Positions 62,344 through 64,000 of a stretch of DNA of 64,000 nucleotides are shown piece after piece (the first letter of the stretch is position 1; every line of letters starts with the position of its first letter). The stretch covers positions 1 through 64,000 of the forward strand of contig JAEESZ010000001.1 of assembly GCA_016286535.1 (NCBI GenBank), read 5' to 3'. A model generated the notes under the pieces. It made no database searches. It was given only the letters and a program-made list of their open reading frames with translations, and was not told the DNA's origin. The translations under genes and the position numbers were made by a program. Origin of the DNA: Treponema sp. Its GTDB lineage: Bacteria > Spirochaetota > Spirochaetia > Treponematales > Treponemataceae.

Positions 62344-62736
62344 ATGGGTGCACGTGGAGAACTTTTTACAACTCAGGTTTATTTAGATAATCGTTCATAT
62401 TTTTTTAATGTAAAAGAAAACCGCACAGGAGACGTATTTTTACAGATTGTAGAAAGTAAAAATCGTGATGGTGCAGAACAGGATCGTCTTCAGATTGCAA
62501 TTTTTGCAGAAGACATGCAGAAATTCTTACAGGGAATGGACAAATCTTTAGAGTTCATTGAAAAAGAACGCAAGGCAAGACAGAAGCAGCAGAGAGAAAA
62601 GAAGGCTGCAAAAGATGCTAAATACGGAAAGAAGATTTACAAGGTTAAAGTAGAAAAAGAAGAAAAAGCTGAACCTTCTGTAAAGAAAACCGGAAGAGTG
62701 CACGTAGTTTCTAAAAAAGCTTCAGAAGATAAATAA
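62344..62736 (+). CDS. bpuR: PUR-domain nucleic-acid-binding protein (BpuR-like, DUF3276)
   Basis: The protein has 130 residues from the ATG at 62344, with GGAGGAA 4 nt upstream. Residues 1-80 form the PUR fold: GELFTTQVYLDNRSYFFNVKENRTGDVFLQIVES, and IAIFAEDMQKFLQGMDKSLEFI. The C-terminal 50 residues are a Lys-rich, disordered tail. In spirochaetes BpuR binds DNA and RNA and regulates translation of several genes. A conserved hairpin-like leader precedes the gene. It is convergent with rnhB, 21 nt apart. Confidence 0.88.
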   Translation: MGARGELFTTQVYLDNRSYFFNVKENRTGDVFLQIVESKNRDGAEQDRLQIAIFAEDMQKFLQGMDKSLEFIEKERKARQKQQREKKAAKDAKYGKKIYKVKVEKEEKAEPSVKKTGRVHVVSKKASEDK

Positions 62737-62756
62737 ATTTTTATAAACAATTTTAT

Positions 62757-63353
62757 TTAATATTTAAAGGTTCGTCTTTGTATTGGAGACGGACCTATTT
62801 TTTTGCAGATTTCCCTGTGTTCTTTTGTAGGATAGCCCTTATGCTTTGCATATAAATATTCAGGGTAGATTTTATCCATTTCTTTCATGATGCAATCGCG
62901 GTGAACTTTTGCAAGAATACTGGCCGCCATTACACAGGGATATTTTGCATCAGCTTTAACAACTGCTTGGCAGGGAATAGCAAGGTCTGGAACTTTATTT
63001 CCGTCTGCAATTGCCCTTAATTCTATCTTATTAAAATCTATATTGTTTTTTTTGCACCAGTCAGGCAGGCTTAGAAGCATTTTTTCACAAGCCTGCTTCA
63101 TGGCAAGTAAAGAAGCCTGTAAAATATTTATTTCGTCAATTTTTGTATGAGAAAGGTCTGCAATTCCATAGCAGGCCTTTTCTTTAATTATAATTTCTGC
63201 TGCATCCCGTTTTTTTTCTGAAAGCTTTTTTGAATCGTTTAAAATTTCAAGAGGAAAATCCTGCGGCAAAAGCACACAGGCTGCAGTAACGGGACCTGCT
63301 AAAGGCCCCCGCCCTGCTTCGTCTAAGCCAACATAAAAAAGATTAGAAGCCAT
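62757..63353 (-). CDS. rnhB: Ribonuclease HII
   Basis: The protein has 198 residues, the usual length. YVGLDEAGRGPLAGPV holds the first catalytic Asp and Glu. NDSKKLSEKKR follows, then the third carboxylate in IADGNKV, and AASILAKVHRD holds the fourth. It removes RNA from RNA-DNA hybrids and single ribonucleotides in DNA. Its start lies 11 nt inside the end of the partial beta-helix gene, so it is expressed from the same leftward transcript. Confidence 0.97.
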   Translation of the reverse strand: MASNLFYVGLDEAGRGPLAGPVTAACVLLPQDFPLEILNDSKKLSEKKRDAAEIIIKEKACYGIADLSHTKIDEINILQASLLAMKQACEKMLLSLPDWCKKNNIDFNKIELRAIADGNKVPDLAIPCQAVVKADAKYPCVMAASILAKVHRDCIMKEMDKIYPEYLYAKHKGYPTKEHREICKKIGPSPIQRRTFKY

Positions 63354-64000
63354 AGTTTTCGTTTTGAAGAAGATTTAAGACAGAAATCTTATCTGCAAAA
63401 ACCGGCATTACAGAGTTTGTAGTTTTTGAAAGCTCGCCTTTAAATACGTTGTCATTAAAGTTGCCGCTTGCTCCAAAAAGTTCTGCAATTCTTCCTGTTT
63501 TGCCGTTTACCCTGAAGGAATTGGCATTGCAGTTTACTTCTCCACCAGAAGCAGAAATTAAAACCGAAGTCTCTGCAAAAGAAGAAATGTTGGAATTTTT
63601 TATGTTGATTTTTGAATTAACTCCGCTTATAAAAGAAGAATACGTAAAGGAAGTAACGGCACAAATTGAATGGTCAATGTAAACAAAAGAATCAACAGCA
63701 TCAATTATTGTTCCGTTCTTTTCAAAATTTCCGTAAACAAGACAATCATCAAAAATTAAAATAGAACGTTCACCTTTAAACAAAGGAACTATTTTTGTTG
63801 ATCTTTCATCCTTAAGATTTTTGATATTCAGCCCCCTTATTTCTAAGGTTGAATCGGTTACAATAAGCTGGGCATCTGAATCAAAGGTGATTGAACTTTC
63901 TTTATTGCCTGTAATAAGGCAGTTTGACTGCAGGATATTTTTACCGGCAGGAATGAAGAGTTCACCATTAATATTTAAGCCTACACTTCTGCTTAAATTA
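63343..64000 (-). CDS. Incomplete beta-helix protein running off the right edge
   Basis: The frame stays open from the stop at 63343 to the window edge, giving at least 218 residues; a TTG at 63783 is internal, not a start. The sequence is a regular ladder of short strands: INGELFIPAGKN, SNCLITGNK, TFDSDAQLIVTDSTLEIRG, LIFDDCLVYG, ISFFEYS-like and INIKNSNISSFAE. This rung pattern of Asn, Ser, Ile and Val fits a right-handed parallel beta-helix, as in pectate lyase-like and adhesin domains. The gene is probably longer on the left of its own reading, outside the window, and likely extracellular. rnhB follows with 11-nt overlap. Confidence 0.7.
   Translation of the reverse strand, partial: NLSRSVGLNINGELFIPAGKNILQSNCLITGNKESSITFDSDAQLIVTDSTLEIRGLNIKNLKDERSTKIVPLFKGERSILIFDDCLVYGNFEKNGTIIDAVDSFVYIDHSICAVTSFTYSSFISGVNSKINIKNSNISSFAETSVLISASGGEVNCNANSFRVNGKTGRIAELFGASGNFNDNVFKGELSKTTNSVMPVFADKISVLNLLQNENYGF

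Overview
The window looks like chromosomal DNA of a spirochaete, most probably a host-associated Treponema. It is AT-rich, with long A/T tracts between genes. Several families point the same way: a UPF0164/FadL-like outer-membrane protein, a BpuR-type PUR-domain protein, many secreted proteins and lipoproteins with short spirochaete-style lipoboxes, a large periplasmic-sensor SpoIIE phosphatase, and promoters of the motility sigma factor (sigma-28) type. No rRNA, tRNA, CRISPR array, insertion sequence or prophage was seen. Nearly all of the window is coding.

Layout. 1-10.4 kb: a DJ-1 protein, then a leftward operon (TPR lipid- or envelope-associated protein, giant SpoIIE phosphatase, small helical protein), and a rightward FadL-like barrel. 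10.4-14.5 kb: DUF4912 plus GH57/DUF1957, a probable sigma-28 small RNA, and a degenerate HD-GYP protein. 14.5-21.7 kb: a catalytically degenerate aldo/keto reductase, glyS, a PilZ protein, dus, a DUF975 protein, sppA and an RNA methyltransferase. 21.7-24.3 kb: infC-rpmI-rplT followed by a coiled-coil protein, zapA and a YaiI/DUF188 protein. 24.3-34.9 kb: a GAF-HD-GYP phosphodiesterase, an NSUN-type methyltransferase, a GH3 lipoprotein, an SDR, a TtcA-like protein, GH43, an OFA-type MFS transporter, an SGNH lipoprotein, and a divergent MarR/glutathione-peroxidase pair. 34.9-41 kb: the GGGtGRT/NifU-like pair, Fe-alcohol dehydrogenase, an epimerase and argG, separated by hairpin-rich repeats and a gene remnant. 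41-54.8 kb: PAP2 phosphatase, a secreted jelly-roll-like protein with a chemoreceptor, uridine phosphorylase with a LacI-sensor/GGDEF protein, a heterodimeric ABC exporter, CreD and a YbhJ-like hydratase. 54.9-64 kb: a probable surface operon of two fibronectin-type-III lipoproteins, a small lipoprotein and a barrel protein, started by a sigma-28 promoter, then bpuR, rnhB and an incomplete beta-helix protein.

How the parts work together. Cyclic-di-GMP signalling recurs: one LacI-sensor GGDEF protein, one intact and one degenerate HD-GYP protein, and one PilZ protein. Carbohydrate use also recurs: GH43, GH3, GH57, an SGNH esterase-like lipoprotein and an MFS carrier. Motility control appears as two sigma-28-like promoters, one driving a putative ~95-nt RNA and one the FN3 lipoprotein operon, plus a chemoreceptor.

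The signals most worth a second look are: the predicted sigma-28 small RNA; a 13-codon remnant of a second GGGtGRT gene with almost every codon synonymously changed; a perfect 13-bp hairpin with a Shine-Dalgarno sequence in its loop, in front of an aldo/keto reductase that has lost three of its four catalytic residues; clusters of short perfect palindromes; paired ArgR-like boxes on the argG promoter; and a series of genes whose -10 element sits about 7 nt before the start codon, which suggests leaderless mRNAs. All functional calls come from reading motifs by eye; no database search was run.
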